A stretch of DNA of 64,000 nucleotides from positions 62,001-126,000 of the forward strand of contig NZ_JYDE01000015.1 in the NCBI RefSeq assembly GCF_003263515.1, read 5' to 3'. Each line of letters begins with the position of its first letter. The stretch's first letter is position 1. This document shows positions 61,116-64,000 of this stretch, in pieces. The DNA is from Rahnella inusitata (lineage in GTDB: Bacteria; Pseudomonadota; Gammaproteobacteria; Enterobacterales; Enterobacteriaceae). Under the pieces are notes generated by a model. That model was not told the origin of the DNA. It did no database searches and saw only the letters and a program-made list of their open reading frames with translations. Made by a program: the position numbers and the translations under genes.

Positions 61116-62813
61116 ATGGAACTTGAATACGAAAGCAAACGCCCGCTGTATATCCCACATGCCGGCCCTATCCTGTTAGAATTCCCCTTACTGAATAAAG
61201 GCAGCGCGTTCACCGAAGAAGAGCGCAACAATTTCAACCTTCACGGCCTGCTGCCAGAAGCGGTTGAAACCATTGAAGAACAGGCCGACCGCGCCTATCG
61301 CCAGTTCCAGAATTTCAAAACCGACATCGATAAGCACATCTATCTGCGCAACATTCAGGACACCAACGAGACGCTGTTTTACCGTCTGCTGGACAGTCAT
61401 CTGAGCGAAATGATGCCGGTGATTTATACCCCGACCGTCGGCGAGGCCTGCGAGCATTTCTCTGATATCTACCGCCGCGCCCGTGGCCTGTTTATCTCCT
61501 ACCCGAACCGCGCGCACATTGATGACATGTTGCAAAATGCCACTAAACAGCACGTGAAAGTGGTGGTGGTGACCGACGGTGAGCGCATTTTGGGCCTCGG
61601 CGATCAGGGCATTGGTGGCATGGGTATTCCTATCGGTAAGCTTTCGCTGTATACCGCCTGTGGCGGCATCAGCCCGGCGTATACCCTGCCGGTCGTACTC
61701 GACGCGGGTACCAATAACCCGCAACTGCTGAATGACCCGCTGTACATGGGCTGGCGTCATCCGCGTATTACCGGCGAAGAGTACGACGCCTTCGTCGATG
61801 AGTTCATCCAGGCGGTGAAAATTCGCTGGCCGAACGTGCTGTTGCAGTTCGAAGATTTTGCGCAGAAAAATGCGATGCCGCTCCTCACCCGTTACCGCGA
61901 TGAGCTGTGCTGCTTCAACGATGACATTCAGGGCACCGCGTCCGTGGCGCTGGGCAGCCTGATTGCCGCCAGCAAAGCCGCAGGTGGCAAGCTGAGCGAT
62001 CAGACCGTTGCCTTCCTCGGTGCCGGTTCCGCTGGTTGCGGTATCGCCGAGCAAATCGTCGCGCAGATGAAATCCGAAGGTCTGAGCGAAGAGGAAGCTC
62101 GCGCACGCGTCTTTATGGTCGACCGCTTCGGCCTGCTGACCGACAAACTGCCTAACTTGCTGGATTTCCAGAGCAAGCTGACGCAAAAAAGCAGCGCGCT
62201 GGCTCACTGGGATTTGGCAAACGACAGCATTTCTCTGCTGGACGTTGTCCGTCACGCCAAACCTACCGTGCTTATCGGCGTATCCGGCCAGCCGGGTCTC
62301 TTCACCGAAGAGATCATCCGCGAGATGCACAAGCACTGCGCGCGTCCGGTGGTGATGCCGCTGAGCAACCCGACTTCCCGCGTTGAAGCCACGCCTGCGG
62401 ATATTCTGCACTGGACCGACGGCGCCGCGCTGGTCGCCACCGGCAGCCCGTTCGCGCCGGTCAGCCTCAAAGGTAAGCTGTACCCTATCGCGCAATGCAA
62501 CAACTCCTTCATCTTCCCAGGGATCGGGCTGGGCGTGATTGCCTCCGGTGCCACGCGCGTCACCGACGGCATGCTGATGGCCGCCAGCCGCACGCTGGCA
62601 GAATGTTCGCCGCTGGCAACCGAAGGCACTGGCTCACTGCTGCCGGACGTCGATGATATTCAGGGCGTATCAAAATGCATCGCGATGGAAGTCGCCAAAG
62701 CGGCGCAGTTGCAGGGTGTGGCGATGGTGACATCAGAAGATACGTTGTCGAAAGCTATCGAACGCAACTTCTGGGCACCGCAGTACCGGACGTATAAACG
62801 CACGTCATTCTGA
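61116..62813 (+). CDS. maeA: NAD-dependent malate dehydrogenase (oxaloacetate-decarboxylating), malic enzyme MaeA
   Basis: At 565 residues it equals E. coli MaeA. It converts malate to pyruvate and CO2 with NAD. The N-terminal region has [23 protein letters not shown] (about 104-126) with the catalytic tyrosine. The malic enzyme signature [16 protein letters not shown] is near 267, with the metal-binding Glu-Asp upstream ([12 protein letters not shown]), and the dinucleotide fold carries [13 protein letters not shown] near 307. It is monocistronic, with terminators on both sides. In E. coli it maps far from cdd. Confidence 0.97.
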   Translation: MELEYESKRPLYIPHAGPILLEFPLLNKGSAFTEEERNNFNLHGLLPEAVETIEEQADRAYRQFQNFKTDIDKHIYLRNIQDTNETLFYRLLDSHLSEMMPVIYTPTVGEACEHFSDIYRRARGLFISYPNRAHIDDMLQNATKQHVKVVVVTDGERILGLGDQGIGGMGIPIGKLSLYTACGGISPAYTLPVVLDAGTNNPQLLNDPLYMGWRHPRITGEEYDAFVDEFIQAVKIRWPNVLLQFEDFAQKNAMPLLTRYRDELCCFNDDIQGTASVALGSLIAASKAAGGKLSDQTVAFLGAGSAGCGIAEQIVAQMKSEGLSEEEARARVFMVDRFGLLTDKLPNLLDFQSKLTQKSSALAHWDLANDSISLLDVVRHAKPTVLIGVSGQPGLFTEEIIREMHKHCARPVVMPLSNPTSRVEATPADILHWTDGAALVATGSPFAPVSLKGKLYPIAQCNNSFIFPGIGLGVIASGATRVTDGMLMAASRTLAECSPLATEGTGSLLPDVDDIQGVSKCIAMEVAKAAQLQGVAMVTSEDTLSKAIERNFWAPQYRTYKRTSF

Positions 62814-62837
62814 TGTAGACAAAAACTGCTGCAATCG

Positions 62838-62869
62838 AGACCAATGCCTTGCGCATTGGTCTTTTTTTT
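62838..62869 (+). terminator. Intrinsic terminator after maeA
   Basis: A 10-bp perfect stem (AGACCAATGC/GCATTGGTCT) with a 5-base loop and eight T residues lies 25 bases after the maeA stop. Confidence 0.92.
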
Positions 62870-63018
62870 GGCGCAAATTGCGGTCCGCTACGCATTTAGG
62901 TAAGTAATTCCCTGAAAAGTGCTGAAAAAACCCGCGAAGGCCGGTGATGCAGAGTTCAACGTATTGCGTCACCCTGACAGGTAAAGTAGCCTTGGATCCG
63001 ATTTCCATCCGATCATAA

Positions 63019-63954
<936 letters not shown>

Positions 63955-64000
63955 TCGCAGGAAAAGCTCTTTTCTCTGCGCAGGGGAGAAGCAAAAGCTA

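Noticed and set aside
61188-62495. 435-residue open frame antisense to maeA
   Set aside because: It is a mirror of the maeA codon pattern in a GC-rich third-position gene; it has no ribosome site or recognisable domain, and maeA is certain.

Overview
The window is an ordinary chromosomal segment of a gammaproteobacterium of the order Enterobacterales. Nearly every protein aligns end to end, from memory, with an Escherichia coli protein but is clearly diverged. The gene set and the ERIC-type repeat fit the Yersiniaceae side of the order (Rahnella, Ewingella, Rouxiella, Serratia); that placement is inference. I see no prophage, insertion sequence, CRISPR array, rRNA or tRNA. Coding density is high and there is little foreign DNA.

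Layout. (1) 1-7531, minus strand: 5' part of comEC, then ihfB, rpsA, cmk, aroA, serC and ycaP (competence-type channel, IHF beta, ribosomal protein S1, CMP kinase, shikimate and serine biosynthesis). (2) 7691-14151, plus strand: ycaO, then the anaerobic formate module focA, pflB and pflA. In this sequence pflB is split by a one-base frameshift into two reading frames that overlap at ATGA. (3) 14224-23208, minus strand: MFS transporter ycaD and a six-gene DMSO reductase operon. It encodes two tandem molybdoenzyme catalytic subunits, one iron-sulfur subunit, one membrane anchor, the chaperone DmsD and a NapF-like ferredoxin, behind an FNR-type promoter. (4) 23495-31161, minus strand: serS, rarA, lolA, ftsK, lrp. 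(5) 31892-37601, plus strand: trxB, cydD, cydC, aat, infA. (6) 37836-40466, minus strand: clpA, clpS. (7) 40857-55696: cspD, a virK/ybjX gene, ybjD (OLD family), lysO, hcp-hcr (nitrosative stress), poxB, ltaE, ybjT, ybjS, amiD, ybjQ, ybjP. (8) 55917-59791: the arginine ABC transporter artPIQM and the separately transcribed artJ. (9) 60062-63954: cdd, maeA, sanA. In E. coli cdd and sanA lie far from artJ, so the boundary at about 59.8 kb is a synteny junction, and a full-length ERIC-like element sits exactly there.

The genes share an anaerobic and respiratory theme: focA-pflB-pflA, the dms operon, hcp-hcr and cydDC. Good FNR-type sites can be placed at about -41.5 for focA-pfl and for the dms operon, and an NsrR-type operator sits ahead of hcp. 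Other readable control sites are tandem ARG boxes overlapping the artJ promoter, a CRP site at -41.5 of cdd, and about fifteen intrinsic terminators. The observation most worth checking is the split pflB. The two frames together give exactly 760 residues, the normal length. The junction is either a base-calling error, a real lesion, or a translated arrangement (coupled restart or -1 slippage).
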